From positions 1,178,001 through 1,242,000 of the forward strand of contig NZ_CP109328.1 in NCBI RefSeq assembly GCF_035918155.1: a DNA stretch of 64,000 nt, written 5' to 3'. Shown piece by piece: positions 1 through 9,632 of this stretch. Made by a program: the position numbers and the translations under genes. The number at the start of each line of letters is the position of its first letter. Within the stretch, counting starts at the first letter, position 1. The notes under the pieces were generated by a model that did no database searches, was not told the DNA's origin, and worked only from the letters and a program-made list of their open reading frames with translations. The DNA comes from Streptomyces sp. NBC_01591. GTDB taxonomy: Bacteria > Actinomycetota > Actinomycetes > Streptomycetales > Streptomycetaceae.

Positions 1-782
1 AGGTCGTCGACACTGGTGCAGGCGGCATCAAGTTGTCTGAGCAGGGCGATGGCCTGGCGGCCCATGGCCTGCTCGACCTGCGGAGGCTGGCGCATCTGCG
101 GGATGCGCAGTGCGTCTCGGAGCCGTTCGGCTTCCGCCTCGATGCCGCGTTGGCGGCCGGCCCTTTTCAGGAGCGAGCGCAGCTGGACGCGGGTGAGCCT
201 GGCCGCCTGTTCGGGTGTGGGGGCCGCGGCCAGGAGGACGCGGGCGACGTTGCTGCTGATTCCTTCGCGGTTGTGCTGGAAGGTCGCGAGGAAGCCGGGG
301 AAGCATTCGCGCAGGTGGGAGCGGAGTTTGTTGCCCGCTTGGGTGCGGTCCCAGACCGCGTCCTGCTGAGCGCGGGCCAGGACGGCTATAGCGCGGGCGA
401 GTTCGCTGTCGTCGGGCAGCGGCCGGTGGGCGGCCTTGTCCGTGCGCAAGATGTTCGCGAGCACCATGGCGTCGAGGTGGTCGGACTTCTTGCGGGTGAC
501 CGTATGCCGGTCGCGGTAGCGTGCGGCGGCCATCGGGTTGATCGCGTAGACGGGCCGGCCGGTGGCTCGCAGGCAGGCCACAAGGAGGCCGCGGGAGGTC
601 TTGATCGCGACAGGAATCAGGGTGTTCGCGCTGTCGCCGTGAGCGGTGAGGAGACTGAGGAGCTGGTGCAGGCCCTCGAGGTCGTCGTTGATTCGGGCCC
701 TGGATAACAAGGTGCCCTCGTGGTCGATCAGAGCGACATCGTGGTGGTCGCTGGCCCAGTCGATTCCGCAGGTGACGGTCAT
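1..782 (-). CDS. IS110-family transposase, 3' end beyond the window
   Basis: The frame is open from an ATG at 782 to the window edge, giving about 260 residues of a usual 400. The product begins MTVTCGIDWASDHHDVALID, the first acidic motif of the RuvC-like DEDD domain of IS110 transposases, and continues with TRKKSDHLDAMVLANILR, the second. The C-terminal serine-containing Tnp_20 part lies outside the window. IS110 enzymes cut and join DNA with help from a bridge RNA encoded in the element's non-coding end. No stop or frameshift is seen in the visible part, so this copy may be intact. Confidence 0.85.
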   Translation of the reverse strand, partial: MTVTCGIDWASDHHDVALIDHEGTLLSRARINDDLEGLHQLLSLLTAHGDSANTLIPVAIKTSRGLLVACLRATGRPVYAINPMAAARYRDRHTVTRKKSDHLDAMVLANILRTDKAAHRPLPDDSELARAIAVLARAQQDAVWDRTQAGNKLRSHLRECFPGFLATFQHNREGISSNVARVLLAAAPTPEQAARLTRVQLRSLLKRAGRQRGIEAEAERLRDALRIPQMRQPPQVEQAMGRQAIALLRQLDAACTSVDD

Positions 783-1198
783 CGTGGCGTGTTCGTCCTC
801 TCGGTCTGGGGTGTCCTGCTGGTCGCAGCCGTGCGGGGGCACGCGTCTCCCTAATGGAAGGGCTCGATGGCCCTGCATCCGATTAGCCGTTCGTGACCCC
901 AGCGACTCACAGGGCCCTCGGTCTGCTCCAGAGCTCGGCGGCTCCAGGCGTGGTGAGAGGTGACCCCTGTGGGCGGCTCGGACCACAAACTTCAACGATC
1001 CGATCATCGGACTGGATGCGGTGGGGTACGGACTCGTGACGCTGGACGGCACCGGAGGCCGACTCTTGACCAAGGGATCCAAGTCCCTGGGGGTGTGCGC
1101 GGCTTCTCCGGCACCGACCACCGTCACGAGGGTGATGCGGGGCCCGCAGTCTCTTTCAAGGCGTCGACGGGCCGGGGTGGGCCTGGCGGTGCCCCGCA
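783..1198. other. Non-coding stretch between two IS110 genes
   Basis: No convincing gene was found. The part nearest 783 would be the non-coding left end of the IS110 copy that runs off the window, where this family encodes its bridge RNA. The part near 1100-1198 directly abuts the truncated 3' end of the second IS110 relic. Confidence 0.4.
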
Positions 1199-2019
1199 TC
1201 ACTGCCCATTAGGGTGGGCCTCCAGCAGTTCCTCGATGCGCCCGGCCAGGAGCTTGCGCTGGTCAAGGACGGCGGCGAGCGAGCCGGCCAGGCTCGGGAC
1301 GATCAGCGCGGCCGCTTCGGTGCCGGGAACCACCACGGTCTGCTCGTCCAGCGCGGTGAATATGTCCTCGACCAGCCGCTCGGCCATCCGCGGCGCCTTC
1401 GGCCGCAGCAGCGTGACCAGCCGCCGACGGCCTGCCTTGCGGATCTGGGCCGGTGACCCGAACCGCTCCAGCAGGGCCAGGACAGCCGGGTGTTGCAACC
1501 GTGGGCCCAGAACCCGTTCCAGGGACGGGTGGATCTGGGTGAGCAGGCCGTGGAGCCGGTTCGCGACCCGGGTGGCCTCACCGGTCAGGTCGTCGTCGAA
1601 GCCGACGATCATCTCCAGCTCGGCGATCGTCTCGTCTTCGAGGTCGACCGAGCGCAGAGTGTGAGGCATCGCGCGGGCGGCGTCGGCGATGATGAACGCG
1701 TCCCTCGCGTCTGTCTTGGCCTCGCCGGGATAGAGGTCGGCGATCCGCCGCATCGTCAGACCGGGCAGGTAGGCGACGGGGCAGCCCATGTCCCGGGCCA
1801 CCGCCAGCGGCAGGGCTCCGATCGAGGCCGGCTGCCCACGACCAGCACCGTTCCGTGCTTGGCCTGGAGTTTCGCGAACAGCTCGCGGAGCTTGGGCTCG
1901 GTGTTGGGCAGGCGCTTGTCGAACGCCTTCTTCCCTGCCGGGGTGACGGCGGTGGCGTGGTGTTCGCCTTTGCCGACGTCCAGGCCGAGATAGACGTCGA
2001 TGTCGCCGGTGTCGATCAC
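1199..2019 (-). pseudogene. IS110-family transposase remnant, frameshifted and truncated
   Basis: The 5' part starts at GTG 2019, preceded by GGAGG six bases upstream, and encodes DVYLGLDVGKGEHHATAV, the first DEDD motif of IS110 transposases. The frame changes near 1835, after KHGTVLVV, where a few bases seem lost. The next frame carries EAKTDARDAFIIADAARAMP, the second motif, and stops at 1199 after about 200 residues. The C-terminal domain with the catalytic serine is absent, so the gene is both frameshifted and truncated. It differs clearly in sequence from the IS110 copies at 1-782 and 27.2 kb. Confidence 0.85.
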
Positions 2020-2146
2020 GTGCATCCTCCGGTCGTGCTTCTGCCCGGCCTCGTCCACGGCACCGATCGCCACATCCACATTACGAAGAGCCTCCCGACC
2101 TGCGAAGAGTCGGTGGTCATGCCCCTAATCAGCGGTCAGTCAGTGC

Positions 2147-2215
2147 CTCCGGGCTCGGTGACACCACCCCCCGGATCATGGTTAACAAGGGGGGAAGTCA
2201 TGCCGAGCCCGGAGG
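2147..2215. repeat. Inverted repeat with perfect 13-bp arms
   Basis: CCTCCGGGCTCGG at 2147-2159 is matched by its exact complement at 2203-2215. Further inside, TGAC plus a C6 run is mirrored by a G6 run plus GTCA, so the whole 69 bp can fold. It lies upstream of the IS110 relic in a gap of about 440 bp (2020-2462) with no gene. Confidence 0.6.
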
Positions 2216-2462
2216 CCGGGAGCCCCGTTGCGGAGCCACCAAAAAGGTAAATGGGGGGGAGCCGATCACGGTCCTGTCGCTGGAGCCCGAACCGTACGCG
2301 GGTACCGGCATCACTCCACTGAACCCCACCTGACCCCGTGCCGGGGCGAGGCGCCGCGGTGGGTGCCGGTTCAGTCCAGGCGGTCGTAGGTGCCTGGCTC
2401 CCAGTCGGCGAACAGCGTCAGCGCCTCCGCCGCCGCGGTACGTTCCGGCGCCGTGGAGGTGG

Positions 2463-2886
2463 CCGGCCCACCGTGGGCGCCGAGACGGGATGCCCCTGCC
2501 CGGCGAGCTCCTCGGCCAGGTGCCGCAGCGACTTGGTCGTCCAGCGCAGCGGCGACATGGGATCACCCCGCTCGTCCGGCTCGACCAGCGCCAGCAGAGC
2601 CGGAACGAGCCGCGGGTCCAGCTCCTCGGCACTCTTGTGCCCCGTCACCACAGCGGCGAACCCTCCACCCGGGCAGCGGATCCTCGCCGCCCTCCAGCTC
2701 GAAGACCCCCTTTCGCACCGTCGTTTCGCTCACGCCCGCAGTGCGCGCGACGGCCCGGACCCCGCCGTGGCCCAGCAGCCGGGCCTCGGTGGCCAGCGCC
2801 AGCCGCTGCTGCCGCTCATCCAGATGCGGAAACAACACCCCGAACCTCAGGGCGAGTTGATCACGAACCTCACTCGGTATGCGCAT
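2463..2886 (-). pseudogene. ISAzo13-family transposase, 5' fragment with frameshift
   Basis: From ATG 2886 the product starts MRIPSEVRDQLALRFGVLFP and closely matches the first 90 residues of the ISAzo13 transposase at 51.6 kb. After EDPLPGWRV the frame shifts, and the match resumes with SAEELDPRLVPALLALVEPD and runs to SAPTVGR at 2463, where it ends. Only about 145 of some 560 residues remain. At 2907-2935 the end of the element (CAACGCGTTGATTCTTTACA) closely resembles the terminal repeat of the 51.5-kb copy. The fragment abuts an IS6 remnant, so this ISAzo13 probably inserted into an IS6 element. Confidence 0.85.
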
Positions 2887-2937
2887 ACCAGACCAACGCG
2901 CCAGAGCCCCCAAAGCAACGCGTTGATTCTTTACAAT

Positions 2938-3170
2938 CCCCTGGGCGGGGCCCAGCGGTTCCTGTCCGCGTTCAGCGGCATCTCACCCCACTTCCGGCCA
3001 CGCCGGCACCGGAGGACCGCCCCCGACCACCGCACCGAGATGACCACCCGCTTCGTGATCTGGGACCAGATCACCGGCGCCACCGCCCCGCCCACCGCAG
3101 CGTGACCCAGGCCCCCGCCCAACCCCCACACGCCCTCAACCGATCAACAACCCACCAACGTGACAACGCC
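2938..3170 (+). pseudogene. IS6-family transposase 3' remnant with right terminal repeat
   Basis: The reading frame ending at 3105 encodes GGAQRFLSAFSGISPHFRP and TTRFVIWDQITGATAPPTAA, nearly the same as the C-terminus of the intact IS6 transposase at 29.8 kb. ACCAACGTGACAACGCC ending at 3170 corresponds to that element's right terminal repeat. Everything upstream of the C-terminal 55 residues has been replaced by ISAzo13. Confidence 0.85.
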
Positions 3171-3549
3171 CTGTGAACACCTGATGCGCGAGAACCGTCC
3201 GACTGAGCATGATCGCCACATCCGGATCATGCCACCCACCAGCAAGAACACATCACCCGCTATCACGCACCAGCTCGTTACGCTGAGGTTCCCCGCTGCG
3301 CGGGAGTGGCTGACTAGCTGGTCAGGGCGGCCGCCAGGTAGAGGCCGCCATGCAGGCACTCCGCAACGTCAACCAGCGGCTGATGGTCGAGAACAGCCAG
3401 CTGATCGCCGCAGATGCTCCGGAACCACCCGCAGGGTAGCCCGTGTACTCAGAAGCCACGGCGCCCCGGCGGGGTGAGCGGCACGGTTACCGAAGCCGGG
3501 CCGGAACAGCTGGGCTGTGCTGGTCCTGATCGCCGACGCCACGCGTGCG
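3171..3549. other. Intergenic stretch with a possible coiled-coil gene tail
   Basis: No full gene is visible. At 3350-3439 on the plus strand a 29-residue frame reads MQALRNVNQRLMVENSQLIA and ends in a proline-rich tail. This leucine/asparagine-rich pattern resembles the extreme C-terminus of DUF6262-type coiled-coil proteins. An IS6 end is also followed by such a tail at 30637, so it may be a relic. This reading is weak. Confidence 0.25.
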
Positions 3550-4827
3550 TTATTGCCTGCGCAGTTCGATGACTGTGATGTCGGGTGGTGCTCCGACTCT
3601 GATGGGTGGCAGGGATGCTCCGACTCCGCGGGAGACGTAGAGCTGTGTGTGGTCGATGGTAGCCAGTCCCGCTGTGAGGGGTTGGGTCAGTGGCACGAGC
3701 AGGTTGCCGGGGAAGAAGGCTCCGCCGTGTGTGTGCCCGGACAGTTGGAGATCGACTTTGTGTCGGGCGGCTTCGTGCACCTGCACAGGTTGGTGGGCGA
3801 GCAGGACGACGGGGTGGGAGGCGTCGCGGTCGCCGAGGGCCCTGTCGTAGTCGGGTGTGTCGCGGTTCTGCTCGCCTGTGATGTCGGTGACGCCTGCGAG
3901 GTCGATGGCTCCGCCCCGATGTTTGATGAGTGTTCGGGTGTTGCGCAGGGTGGTAACGCGGAAGTCGGCGAGTGTGGCGATCCAGGCGTCGACATCGTGG
4001 CGGTAGTCGTGGTTGCCCGTGACGAAGAAGGTGCCGTGGGTCGAGGACAGCCGGGTGAGCGGCGCGGCGTGAGCGGCCAGGTCGCCGGCGGTGCCGTCGG
4101 AGAGATCGCCCACGATGGCGACGATGTCGGGCGACGTGTTGTTGATCATCCGGACCATGCGTGCGGTGTGGGCGCGGCCGAAGAATGGCCCTAGGTGGAG
4201 GTCGCTGGCCATGGTGATGCGCATGCCGTCGAGGGAGGGGTGCAGTCGGCGCAGGGCCACGGGCACGACTTTCACATCGGGTGCTCCCAGGCCGCGGTGA
4301 AAGCCGTAGCCGGTGGTGGCCATGGCGGTACTGGTGGCGAGCAGCGCGACCGAGCGGGCCAGCACGAGACGGCGGTCCACCATCCGCGGTGGGTCCTGGG
4401 CCGGTCGGGGATTCGGGGCGCCCATGATCGGAGCCGCGACGGACTGGCTCTGCTGCACGACCGGCGCCCGAGGGGCCTGCGCGGGAATCGCGGGGCCGGT
4501 TCCGGTTCGACGCCGCAGTGCACGCGCCGTGAGGCGTGCAGGGATCTCCAGGGCGACGAGCGTCATCAGCAGGTAGGCGGCCAGGGCGACCCACACGAAG
4601 GCCGGCCAGGCCAGCCATGCGATGCGTGTGGGGTTCGCGTACTGAGCGGCGAGGACACCGGTGGGGACCAGGACCGTGAGGGCGACCGCCGTGGCCCCGC
4701 CCGCGCTGCGCAGCCGGGCGGACGATGTGACGTCCTTGACGAGCCTCAGGTAGAGGTAGCGGTGTGCGGCGGCCGAGGCGACGATGCTCACGGCGGCGAC
4801 GGTGGCTTCCTGCGCGAGGGTGCTCAC
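3550..4827 (-). CDS. Membrane-anchored metallophosphoesterase
   Basis: The 425-residue product belongs to the calcineurin-like phosphoesterase superfamily, in the YkuE/YaeI-like group that is membrane attached with a catalytic domain. The first 150 residues hold several hydrophobic segments, for example TAVALTVLVPTGVLAAQ and WPAFVWVALAAYLLMTLVAL. The catalytic half carries the full metal-binding set in order: SDLHLG, GDLSDG, GNHDY, LLAHQP and SGHTHGG. Members hydrolyse phosphodiesters, often lipid-linked, with a di-metal centre; the substrate here is unknown. It lies 206 bp downstream of the two-component genes on the same strand, so it could share their transcription. It appears intact. Confidence 0.9.
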   Translation of the reverse strand: MSTLAQEATVAAVSIVASAAAHRYLYLRLVKDVTSSARLRSAGGATAVALTVLVPTGVLAAQYANPTRIAWLAWPAFVWVALAAYLLMTLVALEIPARLTARALRRRTGTGPAIPAQAPRAPVVQQSQSVAAPIMGAPNPRPAQDPPRMVDRRLVLARSVALLATSTAMATTGYGFHRGLGAPDVKVVPVALRRLHPSLDGMRITMASDLHLGPFFGRAHTARMVRMINNTSPDIVAIVGDLSDGTAGDLAAHAAPLTRLSSTHGTFFVTGNHDYRHDVDAWIATLADFRVTTLRNTRTLIKHRGGAIDLAGVTDITGEQNRDTPDYDRALGDRDASHPVVLLAHQPVQVHEAARHKVDLQLSGHTHGGAFFPGNLLVPLTQPLTAGLATIDHTQLYVSRGVGASLPPIRVGAPPDITVIELRRQ

Positions 4828-5033
4828 GCCGCTGCCTCAGCCGGTGGGAACGGACTGGAGACGGATCGCCCGTCGTGGGTGCTGGGGCCGAGGTGTCGGT
4901 GCATGGCGGCGGGGTGCTCCGGGAGAGTTGTCGAACGGTCAGGGTCGGCTGGTCCGGGGGGCGGGGCGCCCGGCCGGAGGGACGGCCGCGTCGGACGGCG
5001 GCATCTGGGGTCCATCTGTCTGCTCGCGCGGAT

Positions 5034-5711
5034 TCACTGCGGGCGGGCCAGGCCCACGTCGTAGGCGAAGATGACGGCCTGTACGCGGTCGCGGACGTCG
5101 ATCTTTGCCAGGATGCGGCTGACGTGGGATTTGACCGTCGACTCGGCCAGGTGGAGGTGGGCGGCTATCTCGGTGTTGGACCATCCCGTGGCAACGGCGG
5201 CGAGAACTTCGCGTTCGCGTTCGGTCAGGGCGGCCAGTTGTCGTCGCTGTCCGGGGCTGAGCACAAGAGCGCCGGACGTCCGTTGTGGGTGAGAGGTAGT
5301 GAAGGCGTCGATGAGTCTGCGTGTCAGGCTCGGGGAGATGACGCTGTCGCCGGCCGCCACGGCCCGGATGCCGACGACGAGTTCCTCGGGGCGTGCGTCC
5401 TTGAGGAAGAAGCCGGCCGCGCCGGCCCGCAGGGCCTCGTAGGCGTACTCGTCGAGGTCGAAGGTGGTCAGGACCAAAACCCGCGAACGGCCGCCGGACT
5501 CGACGATGCGGCGGGTGGCCTCGATGCCGTTGACGCCGGGCATCCGGACGTCCATCAGGACGACGTCGGGACGCAGTTCCGCGGTCAGGCGGACGGCCTC
5601 CTGGCCCTGGGAGGCTTCGCCGACGACCGAGATGTCCGGCTGTGCTTCGAGGAGCATGCGAAAGCCCAGTCGTTGCAGGGTCTGGTCGTCGACGATGAGG
5701 ACGGTGGTCAT
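5034..5711 (-). CDS. NarL/LuxR-family response regulator
   Basis: This 225-residue protein has an N-terminal receiver domain with VDDQ near the start, phospho-acceptor Asp54 in VVLMDVRMPG and the conserved lysine in FFLKDA. A C-terminal LuxR-type helix-turn-helix follows (LTEREREVLAAVATGWSN, then STVKSHVSRILAKI). Its start codon overlaps the stop of the upstream kinase gene by four bases (ATGA), so the two are translationally coupled and form a cognate pair. It would bind DNA when phosphorylated; the likely targets are the neighbouring MmpL exporter or the SDR gene, which is inferred from position only. Confidence 0.95.
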   Translation of the reverse strand: MTTVLIVDDQTLQRLGFRMLLEAQPDISVVGEASQGQEAVRLTAELRPDVVLMDVRMPGVNGIEATRRIVESGGRSRVLVLTTFDLDEYAYEALRAGAAGFFLKDARPEELVVGIRAVAAGDSVISPSLTRRLIDAFTTSHPQRTSGALVLSPGQRRQLAALTEREREVLAAVATGWSNTEIAAHLHLAESTVKSHVSRILAKIDVRDRVQAVIFAYDVGLARPQ

Positions 5712-7027
5712 ATGCGGTGCTTCTCCTGGGCGGCGCTGGGCAGGGTGCGGGATGTGCTCAGGACGGTGTGGACGCGCCAGCCGCCAGCGAGGGTCGGGCC
5801 TGCGCTGATGCGCCCCTGGTAGAGGGCGGCGCGGTGGCGCATGCCGACCAGTCCTTGCCCGCTGTGCCTGGCGTGCCGTTCGCTGTCCGCCGCACGGGTC
5901 GGGCCCGTGTCCTCCACCGTGACGTGCACCGATTCCTCATCTCTGTACAGGTCGACGGACACGGTGGTGTCGGCCGCGGCATGTTTGAGGGTGTTGGTGA
6001 GGGCTTCCTGCACGATGCGGTAGACGGTGAGCTGAAGGCCGGGACTGAGCGGTGTCAGGTCCCCGTTGGTGTGCAGGTCGGCGGTGGGGCCGGCGGCGCG
6101 GACGCGGTGGAGCAGCGTGGGCAGGTCCTGAAGGGTCGGCTGCGGGGCGAGCGGGGTGGTGTCCCGTGGTGTCGCGGGGTTGTCGACCACGATGAGCAGG
6201 CGGCGTAGTTCCGCGAGGGCCTCGCGGCCGCTGTCACCGATGAGGTCGAGGGTGTCGGCGGATTTCTCCGAGCGGGACCTGGCCAGAGCGGCAGCTCCGT
6301 CGGCCAGCCCGATGATCACGGCGAGGGTGTGGCCGAGGATGTCGTGCATCTCGTGGGAGACGCGGGTGCGCTCCGCGGCTGCGGCCAGGCGGGTCTGTTG
6401 GTCCCGCTCGGTCTCCAGGGCCACAATGTAGGCTTTCGCCAGGCGTCCGGTGAGGGCCAGTGCGGCGCAGGCGGTCACGGCGAGCATGGCCAGCAGTGTG
6501 ACGATTTCTGGGCGCTTGGCGTGTTGCAGATGGCCGCTTCCCCAGAATGCCGCGATCCAGAGAACGAGCTGGGCGGCGGTGACCGTGCAGGCGAGGACCA
6601 GCTGGCGGTGGCTACCGTAGCGGCCGACGTTGTAGAGCGCGACGATCCGGGCCGCGTCGGCGCCGTTGAGGACGTTCAGCGGCAGCGCGAGGACGGAGGC
6701 GGCTGTGGTGATCGCGAACACCAGGCCGGGCCGTCGTTCCCGCCACAGCAGCGGAACCGTGTAGGCGAGGGTGAGGACGATCTCGCTTGGCAGGTGGGCG
6801 CGGTTGGCCGGGTTGAGCAGAGCGGGCAGTGCGAGGACGGCGCAGAAGACGGGCACGGCCCACAGCCGCAGACGGGGGTGGTCGCGGTCGAGTATCCGCC
6901 AGGCGGCCAGCCCGCTGATGATCGACACCGTGACGCGGTGGTCGGGGTCGCTGGTCAGTGACCGCGGAAGCCGGGAAGCATGGGGCGAGGTGCCGTGTAC
7001 AGGTTCTCGGGTGGTCGGCTCGCTCAT
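5708..7027 (-). CDS. NarL-type sensor histidine kinase
   Basis: The start is taken at ATG 7027 (MSEPTTREP), because the frame further upstream only overlaps the exporter gene. The 439-residue product has a membrane region of five or six hydrophobic segments up to about residue 200. A HisKA_3 dimerisation domain follows with the phospho-acceptor His in RVSHEMHDILGH (about residue 228), then a HATPase_c domain (VYRIVQEALTNTLKHA, VEDTGP, GLVGMRHRAA). There is no large extracellular loop, as in intramembrane-sensing kinases. It pairs with the response regulator at 5034-5711 and lies just downstream of an MmpL transporter. Confidence 0.92.
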   Translation of the reverse strand: MSEPTTREPVHGTSPHASRLPRSLTSDPDHRVTVSIISGLAAWRILDRDHPRLRLWAVPVFCAVLALPALLNPANRAHLPSEIVLTLAYTVPLLWRERRPGLVFAITTAASVLALPLNVLNGADAARIVALYNVGRYGSHRQLVLACTVTAAQLVLWIAAFWGSGHLQHAKRPEIVTLLAMLAVTACAALALTGRLAKAYIVALETERDQQTRLAAAAERTRVSHEMHDILGHTLAVIIGLADGAAALARSRSEKSADTLDLIGDSGREALAELRRLLIVVDNPATPRDTTPLAPQPTLQDLPTLLHRVRAAGPTADLHTNGDLTPLSPGLQLTVYRIVQEALTNTLKHAAADTTVSVDLYRDEESVHVTVEDTGPTRAADSERHARHSGQGLVGMRHRAALYQGRISAGPTLAGGWRVHTVLSTSRTLPSAAQEKHRI

Positions 7028-7109
7028 GGCAGGTGGGGGCCTTTTCGCTGTCCGGGAGGGCCGCCCGCCGCTCCATGGGGAGCGTGAACCGGCGGGCGGG
7101 GGCAAAAGG

Positions 7110-7153
7110 GGCCCGGACAGCCGATGTGCGGTGCACGGTGTGCTGTCCGGGCC
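7110..7153 (-). terminator. Hairpin terminator downstream of the MmpL gene
   Basis: The perfect 12-bp inverted repeat GGCCCGGACAGC (7110-7121) and GCTGTCCGGGCC (7142-7153) lies between the MmpL stop and the kinase start. It probably limits read-through from the exporter gene into the two-component operon. There is no clear T tract, as is usual in Streptomyces. Confidence 0.65.
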
Positions 7154-7224
7154 CCGGGGGCCGTCTGCCGCCCCTCGGGGGGGTGGGGGCCGGCAGGCGG
7201 GGTCGGGGTGTGCCGGGGCTGTGC

Positions 7225-9459
7225 CTATCCGATGGGCGCGGGCGCCGTCGGCTCCTGGTCGTTCTGCGCGGGGAAGCGGGTCTGGCGGTCGCGTTCGGCC
7301 AGTACCCGGCGGAGCTTCTCGCCCTCCACGTCGACGTTGGGCAGGAGGCGGTCGAGCCAGCGGGGAAGTGCCCAGGCCCGTGCGCCGAGCAGGGTCATCA
7401 CCGCGGGGACGAGGGTCATGCGGATGACGAAGGCGTCGAAGAGGACCGCGGTGGCAAGGCCCATGCCGATGGATTTCACCAGGGCGATGTCGTCGAGGAG
7501 GAACCCGGCGAACACCGAGATCATGATGATGGCGGCGGCGGTGACCACGCGGGCGCCGTGGCGGAACCCGGTGACGATCGCTTCGGTGGGGCCGGCGCCG
7601 TGGACATAGGCCTCGCGCATCCCGGAGACGAGGAACACCTCGTAGTCCATGGCCAGGCCGAAGACCACGCCGATCAGCAGGATAGGCAGCAGGCTGACGA
7701 TGGGTGCGGTCTCGTCGACGCCGAAGACGTCCTTGAGCCAGCCCCACTGGAACACGGCGACCAGCACGCCGAGGGTGGCGACGACGCTGAGCAGGAAGCC
7801 GGCCGCGGCCTTGATCGGGATCAGGACCGAGCGGAACACGAGGAGCAGCAGGACCAGCGCGAGGCCGACGACGATGGCCAGGTAGGGCACCATCGCCTCG
7901 CCGAGCTTGGCGGAGACATCGATGTTGAGCGCGGTCGTGCCTGTCACCATCACCTGCGTGCCGCTGTCCTTCTCCACCGCGTCGCTGCCCTCGCGGATGT
8001 CGCCGACCAGGTCGACGGTCTCCTGGCTGGTGGGCGGACTGCTCGGCACCGCAGTGATCAGGGCGACGTCACCGGCCTCGTTGAAGACCGGGGGCCGTAC
8101 GGTGGCGACGTCGTCGAGACCCTCCAGCATGGCGGAGGTGTCCATGGCCGCGGTCTTGGCGTCGTCGCTGTCGCGAGCGTCGACGACGATGGTCAGCGGG
8201 CCGCTGAAGCCCGGCCCGAAACCCTTGCTGAGCGTGTCGTAGGCCACGCGCTGGGTGCTGCCGGGAGCGGCCATGCTGTCGTCGGGCAGGGTCAGCCGCA
8301 GCGACAGTGCCGGAATGGCCAGCACACCCAGGCCGATAACCGACGCCAGCAGCATCTTCCAGGGGTGGCGGGTGACGAAGCGACCCCAGCGAACGCCCAT
8401 CGTGACGCGTCGGCCGTGCTGCTCGGCACGCACGCGGCGTGTGGTGAGGCGGCCGTGGGCCACGCGGGTACCGGTGAAGCCCAGCGTGGCCGGCAGGAGG
8501 GTGAGCGCGACCAGCACGGCGACGGTGATGGCGAAGGCCGCGGCCAGGCCCATGGTGGTGAGCATCGCGATGCCGATGACACTCAGACCGGCGAGCGCGA
8601 TGACGACGGTCAGACCGGCGAAGACCACCGCCGAGCCCGCGGTGCCCAGGGCACGCCCGGCGGCTTCCTCGGGCGTGTGCCCCTCACGCAGCTCTGTGCG
8701 GTAGCGGGAGACGATGAACAGGGCGTAGTCGATGGCCACCGCCAGACCCAGCATGAGCGCCAGGGTCTGCGCGTTGGAGGCCATGTCGACGAACGACGAG
8801 GCGACGGTGATGGCACACAGGGCGATGCCGACGCCGACGATCGCAGACACCAGGGGCAGTCCGGCCGCGACCAGTGAACCGAAGGTGATGACCAGGACGA
8901 ATGCGGCGACCAGCAGGCCGATCAGTTCGGCCGCGTTGCTCTGCTCCTCCTCCAGCACCGCGTTGCCGCCGAGGCTGATCTTCAGGCTTGCCTTCTCGCC
9001 CTTGTCCGCCACCTCGTGCAGGGCGTCCGACGCGGCGGGAGTGATGTCGGCCTGCGGGACGGCGTAGGTCACCTGGGCGTAGGCGATGCTGCCCGAGGAG
9101 CTGACCAGGCCGGCGGTGAAGGGGTCGGCGACGTTCGCCACCTGCGGTGCCTTGCGCAGGTCGGCGACCAGGGACTCCACCTCCTGCTTGTGCGCGGCGG
9201 ACGTCAGCTTCTGCCCGTCCGGAGCCTCGATGACCACACGGGCCGTGGCGCCGCCGGCCGAAGCCTGCGGGAACTCCTTCTCCAGCAGGTCGATGGCCTG
9301 CTGCGACTGGGTTCCGGGAAGCGTGAAGTCGTCCGTCGTACTGCCCGACACGCTGCTGACGCCGATGACCGCGGCGACGAGCACCGCGATCCACGCCAGC
9401 AGCACCAGCCTGCGCCGCCGGAAGGCGAGCCGGCCGAGCCGGTAGAGAAAGGTGGCCAC
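7225..9459 (-). CDS. MmpL-family RND transporter
   Basis: GTG at 9459 is the preferred start: GGGAG sits about eight bases upstream and the product then begins VATFLYRLGRLAFRRRRLV, the usual N-terminus. The 744 residues form the classic MMPL layout: one TM helix, a periplasmic loop (DDFTLPGTQSQQAIDLL onward), a five-helix bundle with AIDYALFIVSRYR, a second loop and a second bundle with AMDYEVFLVSGMREAY. Family members export lipids or small hydrophobic compounds using the proton gradient. It lies 173 bp downstream of the SDR gene on the same strand and upstream of the two-component pair, so it is the likely effector of this stress or export cluster. Confidence 0.93.
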   Translation of the reverse strand: MATFLYRLGRLAFRRRRLVLLAWIAVLVAAVIGVSSVSGSTTDDFTLPGTQSQQAIDLLEKEFPQASAGGATARVVIEAPDGQKLTSAAHKQEVESLVADLRKAPQVANVADPFTAGLVSSSGSIAYAQVTYAVPQADITPAASDALHEVADKGEKASLKISLGGNAVLEEEQSNAAELIGLLVAAFVLVITFGSLVAAGLPLVSAIVGVGIALCAITVASSFVDMASNAQTLALMLGLAVAIDYALFIVSRYRTELREGHTPEEAAGRALGTAGSAVVFAGLTVVIALAGLSVIGIAMLTTMGLAAAFAITVAVLVALTLLPATLGFTGTRVAHGRLTTRRVRAEQHGRRVTMGVRWGRFVTRHPWKMLLASVIGLGVLAIPALSLRLTLPDDSMAAPGSTQRVAYDTLSKGFGPGFSGPLTIVVDARDSDDAKTAAMDTSAMLEGLDDVATVRPPVFNEAGDVALITAVPSSPPTSQETVDLVGDIREGSDAVEKDSGTQVMVTGTTALNIDVSAKLGEAMVPYLAIVVGLALVLLLLVFRSVLIPIKAAAGFLLSVVATLGVLVAVFQWGWLKDVFGVDETAPIVSLLPILLIGVVFGLAMDYEVFLVSGMREAYVHGAGPTEAIVTGFRHGARVVTAAAIIMISVFAGFLLDDIALVKSIGMGLATAVLFDAFVIRMTLVPAVMTLLGARAWALPRWLDRLLPNVDVEGEKLRRVLAERDRQTRFPAQNDQEPTAPAPIG

Positions 9460-9632
9460 GAAAGTTACTCCCACCAAGAGGGAAAACGGATGTGTGAGGG
9501 CGAGCCCGACAGGCTCCGCCCATGAACGTAGAAGTCGCGTGCGGCTGAAATGAGCTACGCGAGGACGAATCTGCGGCCGGGACGGTACCCCCGTACCGGG
9601 CGGTGTCCTCCTCGAGGCGGACGTCCCGGGTC

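Noticed and set aside
7028..7747. Long upstream extension of the histidine kinase frame on the minus strand
   Set aside because: It overlaps the 3' part of the MmpL gene, shows arginine/proline-rich composition of a shadow frame, and has no kinase features.
6958..8877. A 639-residue plus-strand frame rich in Gly, Asp and His
   Set aside because: It lies antisense to the MmpL and kinase genes and has the composition of a high-GC mirror frame.
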